Positions 43,448 through 52,657 of a stretch of DNA of 64,000 nucleotides are shown here, in pieces. The number at the start of each line of letters is the position of its first letter. Position 1 is the stretch's first letter. The notes beneath the pieces are model-generated. The model was given only the letters and a program-made list of their open reading frames with translations. It did not search any database and was not told the DNA's origin. The stretch comes from CAYRXM01 sp964449465 (GTDB lineage Bacteria; Chloroflexota; Anaerolineae; JAFGEY01), in the NCBI GenBank assembly GCA_964449465.1, contig CAYVBK010000011.1, forward strand, positions 66,572 to 130,571. The letters are read 5' to 3'. The translations under genes and the position numbers were made by a program.

Positions 43448-45505
43448 GTGGCTTTTTCGATAGAAGACACCATACTACTTCAATGCTCCAGAATCCATCT
43501 CACGCAAGAGACCCTTCAAACAGTCGCTGACCTGCTTCAACAAGAACCAGACTGGGATTATCTCCTTCAGGCTTCTATTGTGCATGGTGTAGCGCCGCTC
43601 ATTTATCGGGGATTGTTACAGCTAGATCATCATCTGGACGCAGTCAAAACATGGGTGACAGAGGCTGTTTGGGTAGAATGGGAGCAGTTGTATCGTCATA
43701 ATATAGCACGCAACCGCCGCCTATATAGAATAGTGGGTGAAATCTGGGGCGCATTTGGCCGGGATGAAATTCAAGCCATCGCTTTGAAAGATTTGACTCT
43801 GGCTCACACAGTTTTTTCAGACATCGGATTGCGCCCAATCGGCGATCTGGATATATTGATACATCAACAAGACTATGAGCGTGCGCAAAACTGCCTGACC
43901 CGGTTGGGATTCAGGCCTTTACTCGATGTGGATAATCCTTACAGTAACAAGTATACCTGGGGTGTGCATTTTCATCGCGCTGTGGATAATGTGTGGATTG
44001 ACTTGCAATGGAACATTATGCAACTCGAATGGGATGTGTGTGGAGAAAGAAATTTCAACTTTGATCTGGATGCTTTGTGGTCAGGCGCAAAATCTATACC
44101 GATTGATGACTATCAGGTATTGGCGCCTTGCACTGAAGATATGCTGTTTCACCTTTGTATGCATTTGGAAGGCCATTACTATGCTGAATTGATCCTTTTT
44201 TGCGACATTGCCGAACTGATTCAGGCTCACAACAACACGTTGAATTGGGATTATTTCATCTCTTTAGTTAAAAAATATCGTGTCGAGAGTTCGATATATT
44301 ATGTGCTTTTGTTGACACAGCAACTGTTTAATTTTGTTCTGCCCATTTCACTTCAAGAGTTGGCACCTGATTATTTCAAAGCCAGTCTGTTTGAACCTGT
44401 TTTTGGCAATCTTGCAACTTTGCACACTGCATTGGAAGATATTTATGCGCTGGCCCATCCACCGACGCAAACGATGGCTCGCCTGGAAACTGTGGTGAGG
44501 AGGCAGGCCGTCTATGCGATGAGATGGTATGAAGAGCTGGATCACCTGGCCACTTCTATGCACCGTCTGGGCGTACAACCGTTCATATTTGTGGGGCAGG
44601 CTTCCGAGATGGTCTTTCCCAGTCGCTCTCTGCAACCTTTTGCTCCTATCACTCTGCTGACATTGACCTCATATCGTTCTCAATTATGCCAGGCGCTGTT
44701 ACAAAATGGATTTGCAAGCCGACCCGCGCCTGACGGTAAAGAGTATGTCAAACGGCGCGAGTTTTACTCCCACGATCCAGCAGTAGGCGGTGAACCACTG
44801 GTTTTGGATATTCAAACCCATATCATCAGCGGATTGACAGCTCTGTTTCAGGCTACAGCCGAACAAGAAACCTCCAGAAAAGACCTGGCATTCAAATCGC
44901 TCAAACCAGTGACTGACGATGGATCGCTTCAGGCACATCTGAATCTGGCTTTTGTTTCTCCTGAGGAAATGATCATCTACTATGCCGCACGTGTCGGGCA
45001 GCAAGCGCACGGCCGGCTGTTTGCCTTGACCGGCCTGCTGGAATTTTTGCGCAACTATGACCGGCCCATAGATTGGCTACTGGTGGGCCGGCTGGCCCGT
45101 GAGTATGAACAAGTTGAATCAGTTCGAGCCGGTCTGTCTGTAGCTCAAGCAATGTGGAAACTGGCTATTTCCGATTATGATCTGGATCGCTTGTTAGGTT
45201 CAACTCCATCACCGTGCTTGTTCCAGTGGGCGCGCTATGGACCCGGCGAGATGAAACGCTATACGCACTTCAAAAAAATGTTTTTTACTCTTTTTTGCTG
45301 GTTGGGCACGCGTGGATGCAGCGCCAAATTGGCCTACCTGCTGCAAGATCGAGCCTGGCTACCTAGAGCCTGGTTGTCGGGTGGACTGGGCCTTTTGGCA
45401 GATGGACTGCGCTCTGCCTTTCAACCACCCAAACAGTATACGGTGCGAGATTTTGCCTATTGGACGGAACCAGAACCGCCGGTGTCTGGCCGACAGATTG
45501 GATGA
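43448..45505 (+). CDS. Uncharacterised nucleotidyltransferase-family protein (NTP_transf_5), apparently doubled
   Basis: 685 residues. The first half (about 30-330) is a typical PF14907-like protein, with K114 in ALKDLTLAH and the DLD motif of the nucleotidyltransferase fold in RPIGDLDILIH (D133, D135). The second half (about 360-650) repeats the length and many features (VGQASEM, LVLDIQTHII, EEMIIYYAARVGQ) but lacks a clear DxD, so it looks like a degenerate copy. Proteins of this family are common in exopolysaccharide and exosortase-type loci; substrate unknown. GTG start after AAAAGGA. Stop overlaps the flippase ATG. Confidence 0.75.
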   Translation: MAFSIEDTILLQCSRIHLTQETLQTVADLLQQEPDWDYLLQASIVHGVAPLIYRGLLQLDHHLDAVKTWVTEAVWVEWEQLYRHNIARNRRLYRIVGEIWGAFGRDEIQAIALKDLTLAHTVFSDIGLRPIGDLDILIHQQDYERAQNCLTRLGFRPLLDVDNPYSNKYTWGVHFHRAVDNVWIDLQWNIMQLEWDVCGERNFNFDLDALWSGAKSIPIDDYQVLAPCTEDMLFHLCMHLEGHYYAELILFCDIAELIQAHNNTLNWDYFISLVKKYRVESSIYYVLLLTQQLFNFVLPISLQELAPDYFKASLFEPVFGNLATLHTALEDIYALAHPPTQTMARLETVVRRQAVYAMRWYEELDHLATSMHRLGVQPFIFVGQASEMVFPSRSLQPFAPITLLTLTSYRSQLCQALLQNGFASRPAPDGKEYVKRREFYSHDPAVGGEPLVLDIQTHIISGLTALFQATAEQETSRKDLAFKSLKPVTDDGSLQAHLNLAFVSPEEMIIYYAARVGQQAHGRLFALTGLLEFLRNYDRPIDWLLVGRLAREYEQVESVRAGLSVAQAMWKLAISDYDLDRLLGSTPSPCLFQWARYGPGEMKRYTHFKKMFFTLFCWLGTRGCSAKLAYLLQDRAWLPRAWLSGGLGLLADGLRSAFQPPKQYTVRDFAYWTEPEPPVSGRQIG

Positions 45506-46968
45506 ATATGAATACGGTTAAAAGCGTTTTCAAAAACACGACAGCTTTGTTTATTGCCCGCGTCGGTTATATGATGGGCAGCATTTTGCTGGTTTCCTAT
45601 CTTTCGCGTTTGCTCCAGGCAGAGGGATTGGGTAGTTATTCGACGGCCATGGCCTTGTTCGGGCTGGGCGAACTGGCCTGTGAATTGGGTCTGTCCAACT
45701 ATGTTCCCCGTGAGGTAGCCAAGGATCTCAAACAGACCAATCGTTATCTGATCCACACCAGCATTTTGGCGCTGGGCAGTACACTGGCAGTGATGGTCCT
45801 GTTTTGGATAGTGACGCCTTTTGTTGGTTATTCTAGTGTGACCGTCATTAGTGTTTACATTATTTCATTTGCTTTGCTTCCATCAGTACTGCAAGTGATT
45901 ATTGGCGCTATGTTTATCTGCCATGAAAAAGCAGAACTGGCAACCTTTACGACTCTGTTTTGGACCATTGTCAAGATTCTGATCAGCGTTTATTTGCTCT
46001 ATCGCGGTTTGGGTGTGGTGAGCCTGGTTGTGACTTTTACAGTGATCAATTATCTGTCATGGCTCAATTCGATCTGGTTCTATGTACGATATATTGAAAA
46101 GCCACATTGGGAGTTTGATTGGGTCTTTTTCCGCAAAATGCTCTATGATCTGAGGACTTTTATTGTGCTGGCCGTTGGCGGCAGTATCTTTACACAGGCC
46201 GAAATGGTCATTTTGACCTGGCTCAAAGACGATGCCGAGGTGGGCATCTATAGCGCTGCTTATAAATTGATCACTTTGTGGTATATCATTCCACAAAGTT
46301 ATATGGGAGTGGTCTTTCCGTTATTGACCCGATCCTATCATGAATCCGGCGATAAATCGCAGATCATTCAAGAGAAATCCATCAAGTATCTGCTTTTTGC
46401 CGCTTTGCCTTTGTCAGTGGGCATGTTTGCGGTGGCTCAACCGATCATTACTTTGTTCTATGGGCCAGGGTTTGAGCGCGCTGTCTTTATCTTGGGACTG
46501 ATCGCCTGGCATACGACTCTGGCCTTTATAAACAATGTATTTTGGCGTATCTTGTTAGCTCGCGATGAGCAGCATCTAGCCTTGCGTGTCCAAATCATCA
46601 GTGGTGTAGTCAAAGTGGTCATCTCATTTGCGCTGATTCCCTGGTGGGGGGCAGAGGGCGCCGCCTGGGCGTTGATGTGCGGATATGTGCTGTACACCCT
46701 GCTGCATATCTATTATGTCTGGCGCAAAGGCACTCGTATTCCCATCATTCGACAAAGCTGGCGGTTTGCTTTGGCCGCGGCAGTGATGGGGATTTTCGCC
46801 GTCTTGTTGGTTGGTCGTCTGAATTTATTTATTCTGATTCCAGCAGCAGGATCGATCTATCTTGTCGTCGCAGTCATTTTGGGGGCTTTTTCGGCAGATG
46901 ATCGAGCTCTTTTTGCTCAGGTCTGGCAGCAGCGTGTCCAGACGAAATCGGCAACAGAAAGCAGATAA
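45502..46968 (+). CDS. Wzx-type oligosaccharide flippase (MATE-like polysaccharide exporter)
   Basis: 488 residues with about 12-14 membrane helices. The N-terminus (SVFKNTTALFIARVGYMMGS) and the RLLQAEGLGSYSTAMALFG segment are those of Wzx/RfbX lipid-linked oligosaccharide flippases. It moves undecaprenyl-linked repeat units across the membrane. The ATG overlaps the upstream stop (ATGA). With a Wzy-type protein and Wzz kinase in the same operon this indicates a Wzx/Wzy-dependent pathway. Confidence 0.93.
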   Translation: MNMNTVKSVFKNTTALFIARVGYMMGSILLVSYLSRLLQAEGLGSYSTAMALFGLGELACELGLSNYVPREVAKDLKQTNRYLIHTSILALGSTLAVMVLFWIVTPFVGYSSVTVISVYIISFALLPSVLQVIIGAMFICHEKAELATFTTLFWTIVKILISVYLLYRGLGVVSLVVTFTVINYLSWLNSIWFYVRYIEKPHWEFDWVFFRKMLYDLRTFIVLAVGGSIFTQAEMVILTWLKDDAEVGIYSAAYKLITLWYIIPQSYMGVVFPLLTRSYHESGDKSQIIQEKSIKYLLFAALPLSVGMFAVAQPIITLFYGPGFERAVFILGLIAWHTTLAFINNVFWRILLARDEQHLALRVQIISGVVKVVISFALIPWWGAEGAAWALMCGYVLYTLLHIYYVWRKGTRIPIIRQSWRFALAAAVMGIFAVLLVGRLNLFILIPAAGSIYLVVAVILGAFSADDRALFAQVWQQRVQTKSATESR

Positions 46969-46979
46969 GGGGGAGCGAG

Positions 46980-48080
46980 ATGCGAGTGGCCTTGATTGAT
47001 TTTGAATACTTTGATTATTCGATCCAACTAGCTAATGCACTGGCTGATCTCGCTCAAATCACATTGATGTTGCCGAATCAGGCAGTAGAACGCTATGGCA
47101 GCAAAATTGGAAATCGGGTAGACCTGTATCATTTTGAAATGCCCAGGCTACGCTACCCTTCTAATATCAAGATGGTATATACGCTGTTTCGAGATTTGGT
47201 GAAAATGTCGCCGCATGTGGTGCATCAACCCAGTTGGAATTTGTGGATGAATATGGCCTTGCCGTTTTTTCCCAATATCCCACTGGTTGCTACCATTCAC
47301 GATGTCAGCCTGCACCCTGGCGATCAAGAAACATTCAACTGGTTCCAAAACTGGCAGTGGCAGCGCGCCGACCAGGTGATTGTACATGCCCAGACGCTGG
47401 CCGGTCAGTTGATCCAACAACACCATGTGCCTTCTGACAAAGTACATGTCATTCCTATCGGTGCGTATGACATATATCGGCATGAGGCGAACAACAAGAC
47501 AGCAGAGCAAGGTCACACGGTTCTATTTTTTGGCCGAATTTGGGAGTACAAAGGACTGCAATATCTGATCGAGGCCGAACCCTTGATCACAGCTCAGGTG
47601 CCAGATGTGCGTATTGTCATTGCCGGGCACGGCGAGCCATTTGAGCGGTATGAACAAATGATGGTACACCGAGACCGCTTTGAAGTGCACAATTATTATA
47701 TTCCCGATGATCTGATTGCCCGACTCTTTCAAGAGGCCAGCATAGTGGCGCTGCCATATATCGAAGCTTCACAAAGCGCAGTCCTGGCTATGGCTTTTGC
47801 TTTTGGCAAACCAGTAGTGGCTACAACTGTGGGCGGTCTGCCCGATATAGTTCAACATGGAGAGACAGGTTACCTGGTACCTCCTCGCGACGCGCCTGGT
47901 TTAGCCCAAGCCATTGTTGAATTACTCAAAAACGATACGCTGCGGACCGAAATGGGACGTAAGGCCTGGAATCAGGCACAAGGAGATTTGTCCTGGCCGA
48001 ATGTGGCGCAAAAAACCTGCCAGGTTTATGAACAGGCTATCCTGACTCACTCACGATTCAACCGGAGTAAAAAACAGTGA
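46980..48080 (+). CDS. Family 4 glycosyltransferase
   Basis: 366 residues with GT-B fold. The C-terminal donor-binding domain has FFGRIWEYKGLQYLIEA and the E-x7-E region LPYIEASQSAVLAMAFAFGKPVVAT (given in part), then GGLPDIVQHGETGYLV. It is a soluble or membrane-associated retaining glycosyltransferase for the repeat unit; sugar unknown. GGGGGAG is well placed before the ATG. It starts 11 nt after the flippase and its stop overlaps the next start (GTGA). Confidence 0.9.
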   Translation: MRVALIDFEYFDYSIQLANALADLAQITLMLPNQAVERYGSKIGNRVDLYHFEMPRLRYPSNIKMVYTLFRDLVKMSPHVVHQPSWNLWMNMALPFFPNIPLVATIHDVSLHPGDQETFNWFQNWQWQRADQVIVHAQTLAGQLIQQHHVPSDKVHVIPIGAYDIYRHEANNKTAEQGHTVLFFGRIWEYKGLQYLIEAEPLITAQVPDVRIVIAGHGEPFERYEQMMVHRDRFEVHNYYIPDDLIARLFQEASIVALPYIEASQSAVLAMAFAFGKPVVATTVGGLPDIVQHGETGYLVPPRDAPGLAQAIVELLKNDTLRTEMGRKAWNQAQGDLSWPNVAQKTCQVYEQAILTHSRFNRSKKQ

Positions 48081-49003
48081 TCAGACAAGGGAGACGGCCT
48101 GTATACCTGTTGGCATGGATGCTGATTTTTAGTTCTTGTGTTTTAGGGCCAACCCGCCCTATTAGCACACCTCAGGCAGCGCAAAGCACAGACCAGGATT
48201 TGCTGGAGGCCAGTTCAACGCCACCTCAAGTACCGCCTCCCTGGAAACCCTTGACCCTGCTCAAAACCGACTTGCAAATGATTCAACAGGCTGGATACAA
48301 GCGAGTTTGCCTGTTCGATCTACAAGCCATTCGTGATTACCCCGATCCGGCATACATATCGTTTTTGAGACAATACGCAGATAAAGGTATAGAAATAACA
48401 GTTTACGTTCAAGACGTGCCGGCAGACCAAGAGACCATCAATCTGTTTCGTGCCATCGGTGCGACGCGAGCCATTATATATGAGCGCGAACTGCTAGAGA
48501 TTTTTCAGACGACGCAAATTTCGGTATCCTGGTGGGCAGGGGTGGCTTTTCCCTACAATCACACCGAGAGACCACAATACATGAGTTGGCCCGACCTGCG
48601 CAGCGAGCAAATGCGCGAGGAACTGGCCGACTGGGCCGTGCAGATACCCGCATCTGTTGATGGCGGTTTGTCGCTGGATTACATCCGTTGGAACCAGGTG
48701 GGTGATGGGCGAACTGCCGAACAGGTGACCGACCTGGTACAAAAAATCCGTGACCGCTGGGATCAGGCGGGACATGGCAGATTATCGGCAGCAGTATATC
48801 CTTATCTGGGCAACAGTCCGCGGCATGGCGGCGCCTTGTCGGTAGGGCAAAAGTGGAATGAATGGCTAGATAACGGTCTGGTAGATTGGGTCTATCCGAT
48901 GGCCTACAATAGCCAGGACCTGGCGGCTCATATTCGAGAATGGAAATCGTATGACCCCACCAAGATCGTACCGTGTCTCAGCCTGATGGATTACAGCGAG
49001 TAA
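48077..49003 (+). CDS. Lipoprotein with TIM-barrel glycosidase-like domain
   Basis: 308 residues. The signal has a lipobox IFSSC (C21), so it should be lipid-anchored outside. After a Pro/Ser/Thr linker (about 25-58), the domain resembles GHL10/DUF4015-type putative glycosyl hydrolases: LSLDYIRWN, KIRDRWD and VDWVYPMAYN. It could trim or degrade the secreted polysaccharide. Catalytic residues cannot be assigned with certainty; the Asp of LDYIRW is a candidate. The domain ends soon after CLSLMDYSE, shorter than many relatives. GTG start overlaps the upstream TGA. Confidence 0.75.
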   Translation: MIRQGRRPVYLLAWMLIFSSCVLGPTRPISTPQAAQSTDQDLLEASSTPPQVPPPWKPLTLLKTDLQMIQQAGYKRVCLFDLQAIRDYPDPAYISFLRQYADKGIEITVYVQDVPADQETINLFRAIGATRAIIYERELLEIFQTTQISVSWWAGVAFPYNHTERPQYMSWPDLRSEQMREELADWAVQIPASVDGGLSLDYIRWNQVGDGRTAEQVTDLVQKIRDRWDQAGHGRLSAAVYPYLGNSPRHGGALSVGQKWNEWLDNGLVDWVYPMAYNSQDLAAHIREWKSYDPTKIVPCLSLMDYSE

Positions 49004-49014
49004 AGGATGCGTTG

Positions 49015-49977
49015 ATGCAAGTACTGCTGGTTACCAATATGTATCCTACAACTGAAAAGCCAGCCTTTGGCACCTTTGTCTATGATCAGGTAGAGGCGCT
49101 ACGTCGGGTTGGCGTGGATGTTGATGTCCTTTTCATCAACGGACGTCAAAGCAGGCTGAATTATTTGATCGGTATTTTTCGCTTTTGGGCCATGCTGCTG
49201 AAAAAACGCTATCACCTCGTTCATGCCCATTATTCTATTTCTGGTTTTATCGCGCGCCTGCAACTCTTGTATCCGGTTCTGGTAACCTACCATGGCGCCG
49301 AAGTGCTGGATCATGTGCCCGGCTGGCTGAGATTTTTGTCGCGCCGTGGCACCTGGTGGTTTGATCGCATCATTGTTGTCAATCAACGCGAAAAAGACCG
49401 CATCCAGGGCGACGCATCCAAAATCGTGGTCATTCCATGCGGCGTCAATCTGGACGAGTTTCGCCCCCTGTCGCAGGCTGAGGCGCGCCGCACACTGGAA
49501 CTAGATGCCGACAAACCCCTGGTGCTGTGGGCCGGCGAGTATTGGCAATATGAAAAGCGATTCGAGTTGGTACAAGAATCTATGGCCGTTTTGCAGCAGC
49601 ATTGTCCTCAAGCCGAACTGGTGTTGGTTTCGGGCAAACCACATTCGACCATCCCACTTTATATGAACGCCTGCGATGTCCTGCTGCTGGTTTCTCGCTC
49701 AGAAGGTTCGCCGATGGTGATCAAGGAAGCGATGGCCTGCAACCTGCCCATTGTTTCTACCGACGTGGGTGATGTTGCTCAGGTGATCGGGGATGTCCAA
49801 GGATGTCATTTGGTAGAGCCAAATGCTCATGAGGTGGCCAACACATTATACCAGGTCTTGCAAACGCGTCAGCGAACGAATGGACGAGCCAGGATGGAGC
49901 AGTTGGGCGGAGAACTGATCGCTCAACGCATCATCGCGGTGTATCACGATCTGCTCCATCGGAAACAGTCCAAATAA
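49015..49977 (+). CDS. Family 4 glycosyltransferase
   Basis: 320 residues with a GT-B fold. N-terminal LLVTNMYPTTEKPAFGTFV is the classic GT4 acceptor domain start. The C-terminal part shows KIVVIPCGVNLDEF, LVLWAGEYWQYEKR and SRSEGSPMVIKEAMACNLPIVST (in part) with the E-x7-E donor motif. Start ATG 49015, 7 nt after AAAGGA. It is 11 nt downstream of the lipoprotein gene. The linkage formed is unknown. Confidence 0.92.
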   Translation: MQVLLVTNMYPTTEKPAFGTFVYDQVEALRRVGVDVDVLFINGRQSRLNYLIGIFRFWAMLLKKRYHLVHAHYSISGFIARLQLLYPVLVTYHGAEVLDHVPGWLRFLSRRGTWWFDRIIVVNQREKDRIQGDASKIVVIPCGVNLDEFRPLSQAEARRTLELDADKPLVLWAGEYWQYEKRFELVQESMAVLQQHCPQAELVLVSGKPHSTIPLYMNACDVLLLVSRSEGSPMVIKEAMACNLPIVSTDVGDVAQVIGDVQGCHLVEPNAHEVANTLYQVLQTRQRTNGRARMEQLGGELIAQRIIAVYHDLLHRKQSK

Positions 49978-49990
49978 GGAGGCATTATTG

Positions 49991-52657
49991 ATGTCCAGAT
50001 ACCGGTTTGCATATCGCCAACTGATCTGGGGGGTGCTTGGTTGCATTTTGTTGGGATTGATGCCGTCGCAGTCAATCCATGCTCAGGAAAGCTCAAATCG
50101 GCAGTTTTCGCTCAAACAGATCGGCTACAGCGACCGCGTGCTGAGAGGACCGCTGACGCAGGCGCGCTATTATTTCACACTGCCAACAGACTGGCAGATT
50201 CTGGCCGGCAACTATTTATCGCTGAATGTCGAATGGACGGTGGGGCAGGGCGAAAATTTTGCTCCAGCGGTGTTCGAAGTGCGCCTGAACGGTGAGAGCT
50301 TGTACACCCGGCAGTTGACCAGCACAGCAGCGATTCAGCCCCAGATTGTCATCCCTGCGGCCAGTCTGACCACCGCCTATGCCAACACCCTGCAATTCGA
50401 GCTGCAAGTCAATGCCGAATGTGAGCGCGCCCGGTTGACTATGGCGACGGTCAAAGCCTCTTCGCTGATTTCCTTGAACTATATCGAGAAATCACCGGCC
50501 ATCAACCTGGCGCGCTACCCAGAGCCTCTTTATCAACCATCCAGCTTTGAGCCCAGACCGGTGCGAATTGTCTTGCCCGATCAGCCAGACACCGCCGAAA
50601 TTCAGGCTGCGGCCATGATCGCCGGCCGGCTGGGGCGATTGATGGGCAGCGCGCTGACCATTTCAACCACCCTGGCCTCGGCTTTGTCATCGGAGGCCCT
50701 GCCCGCCGACCATCTGTTGGTCATCGGCACGCCCAATCAGATGCCCTGGTTGCGCGACATTCGTCTGCCAATCTCTGTAGCAACTCGCCAGTTTTCCTTG
50801 CAAAGCGTCATGCCGGCTGAGGTTGCACCCGGTGAACTGTTCAGTTATACGCTGCGCGTGACCAATACTGGCCCGGAATTGCGCTATCTCTTTGTGGAGG
50901 ATCAGCTTCCAATCGGAGCAACCTGGTTATCTTGTTCGGGAGAGTGCTGGCTCAGCGCGCCGGGGGTGCTGCGCTGGCAGGCTGGCAGCCTTTCTCCAGG
51001 CAACGAAATATCCACGACTGTCCAGATTCGCTTGAGTGAGCAAGCTGTACCCGGTCAGTTGATTGAACACACAGCAACATTGTTTGATAGTAATATCAAT
51101 GCGATAAACGTAGATACCCTGTCGGCGAGGGTAGCCATTTCGCCGACCGATACATTGACAGAGACCTTGCCCAAAGAAGATATGTTTTTTGTACTGGCCG
51201 GGCGCGGCGTAGCCGAGAACGACGGCCTGGTTCAAGAAATGATCTCTCCCTGGAACTCGCGCAGTGTGCTGATTCTGGTTACTGGCTTGAACGGGCCGGC
51301 GCTGCTGCGGGCCGCCCAGGCTTTGAGCGCAGAAACCAATTTTCCGGGTATGTGGGGCAACTATGCCCTGATCCAGGCCGTGCAGCCGATTTCCAATACC
51401 CTGTCGCCCTCTGCCGAGATACAGTCTTTTGAATTCCTGGGCTATCAAGATGTAACTCTACGTGGGTATCAGAGCAACGGCGCCGAGTATCGCTTCGAGT
51501 TACCCTGGGGATGGTCATTGACGCCAGATGCCTATCTGAACGTTCATTTTGCGCATGGGTTCCAGGGGCAGATCAAACTCTCTACTTTGGAAGTACAGTT
51601 GAATGATATTCCGATCAATAGCGTGCCATTACAAGAGACCAATTCCACCGATGCCTGGTTGAACGTGCCGCTGCCCAATACACCCCTGACCACAGGGCGC
51701 AATACACTCAAGTTCCTGGTGCCCTACAATCCCGAACGGTGTGTAGACGACAGCGACAAGCAAATCTGGTTGACAATCTACCAAAACTCTTGGTTGTATT
51801 TGCCACGCGAAACCCAGATCGAGTCGCTCGATTTGGGCAACTTTCCACTGCCGTTCAGTCGCCAGCCGGGGCTGACCGATCTGGTGTTGGTGCTGCCGGC
51901 CCGGCCCGTCCAGACAGAAATCGAAGGAACGATCCGCCTGGCGGCCCGTCTCGGCGCCGCCGCTGGTGGAACCGGCTTTGCTCCACAGGTCGTTCTAGGC
52001 GGTGAGATGATCGCTCATCCATGGCCTGGTTCCAACCTGATCCTGGTAGGAATGCCGACCAGCAATCCTTATATTGCCGGATTGAATGACGTGCTGCCCC
52101 AATCGTTTTACAGTGGCACCAATGAAATCCATCAGCGATTGGACAGTGTGGTCTACCGACTGGATCCACAGACCAGTTTGGGGCTGGTGCAGCTCATCCC
52201 GGCACCCTGGGACAAAGACCAGGCTGTTTTGATCTTGACCGGCACAACCGAACAAGGTGTTCAATGGGCGATCAATGCCCTGACCGACAGACTGCCATCC
52301 TGGAGTTTGAAAGGGAACCTGGCAATGGCGCAGGATCGCGATGTGCGCTCGATAGATACTCGCGAGAAAAAGCCCAATGAACAAGTCCAGTTGATTGCCA
52401 CCGCACTGCCGGCCATGACACCTCAACCAACACCAACACCGCTGCCGACGCCGACATTGCCACCCAGCCCCACACCGACACCCTTGCCGGCTCAAACAGC
52501 AACGCCAACATTCACACCGACCGCAACCCCTCTGGTGTCTGCGCCGGTCACGCCTTCTCAAGCCCGACCCTTTTGGTTGATCCCGTTGCTGCTGTTAAGC
52601 ATTCTGACTCTGATGGCAGCCAGTGCCATCATGATCTGGAAATCCCGGTCAAAATGA
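49991..52657 (+). CDS. Double BcsB-like surface protein with inserted DUF11 domain
   Basis: 888 residues. A signal peptide (to about 32) is followed by a BcsB-like module (FSLKQIGYSDRVLRGP; about 37-255), a DUF11-type beta domain (YTLRVTNTGP ... LPIGATWL; about 265-380), the remainder of module 1 (FFVLAGRGVAENDGLVQ) and a second BcsB-like module (FEFLGYQDVTLRG; about 475-790). A Pro/Thr-rich spacer (about 805-850) and one C-terminal membrane helix (about 855-880) end it. BcsB is the periplasmic partner of cellulose synthase BcsA. Here there is no BcsA and the locus is Wzx/Wzy-like. The role is probably polymer guidance at the surface (inference). ATG 49991, AAGGAGG 8 nt upstream. Confidence 0.8.
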   Translation: MSRYRFAYRQLIWGVLGCILLGLMPSQSIHAQESSNRQFSLKQIGYSDRVLRGPLTQARYYFTLPTDWQILAGNYLSLNVEWTVGQGENFAPAVFEVRLNGESLYTRQLTSTAAIQPQIVIPAASLTTAYANTLQFELQVNAECERARLTMATVKASSLISLNYIEKSPAINLARYPEPLYQPSSFEPRPVRIVLPDQPDTAEIQAAAMIAGRLGRLMGSALTISTTLASALSSEALPADHLLVIGTPNQMPWLRDIRLPISVATRQFSLQSVMPAEVAPGELFSYTLRVTNTGPELRYLFVEDQLPIGATWLSCSGECWLSAPGVLRWQAGSLSPGNEISTTVQIRLSEQAVPGQLIEHTATLFDSNINAINVDTLSARVAISPTDTLTETLPKEDMFFVLAGRGVAENDGLVQEMISPWNSRSVLILVTGLNGPALLRAAQALSAETNFPGMWGNYALIQAVQPISNTLSPSAEIQSFEFLGYQDVTLRGYQSNGAEYRFELPWGWSLTPDAYLNVHFAHGFQGQIKLSTLEVQLNDIPINSVPLQETNSTDAWLNVPLPNTPLTTGRNTLKFLVPYNPERCVDDSDKQIWLTIYQNSWLYLPRETQIESLDLGNFPLPFSRQPGLTDLVLVLPARPVQTEIEGTIRLAARLGAAAGGTGFAPQVVLGGEMIAHPWPGSNLILVGMPTSNPYIAGLNDVLPQSFYSGTNEIHQRLDSVVYRLDPQTSLGLVQLIPAPWDKDQAVLILTGTTEQGVQWAINALTDRLPSWSLKGNLAMAQDRDVRSIDTREKKPNEQVQLIATALPAMTPQPTPTPLPTPTLPPSPTPTPLPAQTATPTFTPTATPLVSAPVTPSQARPFWLIPLLLLSILTLMAASAIMIWKSRSK

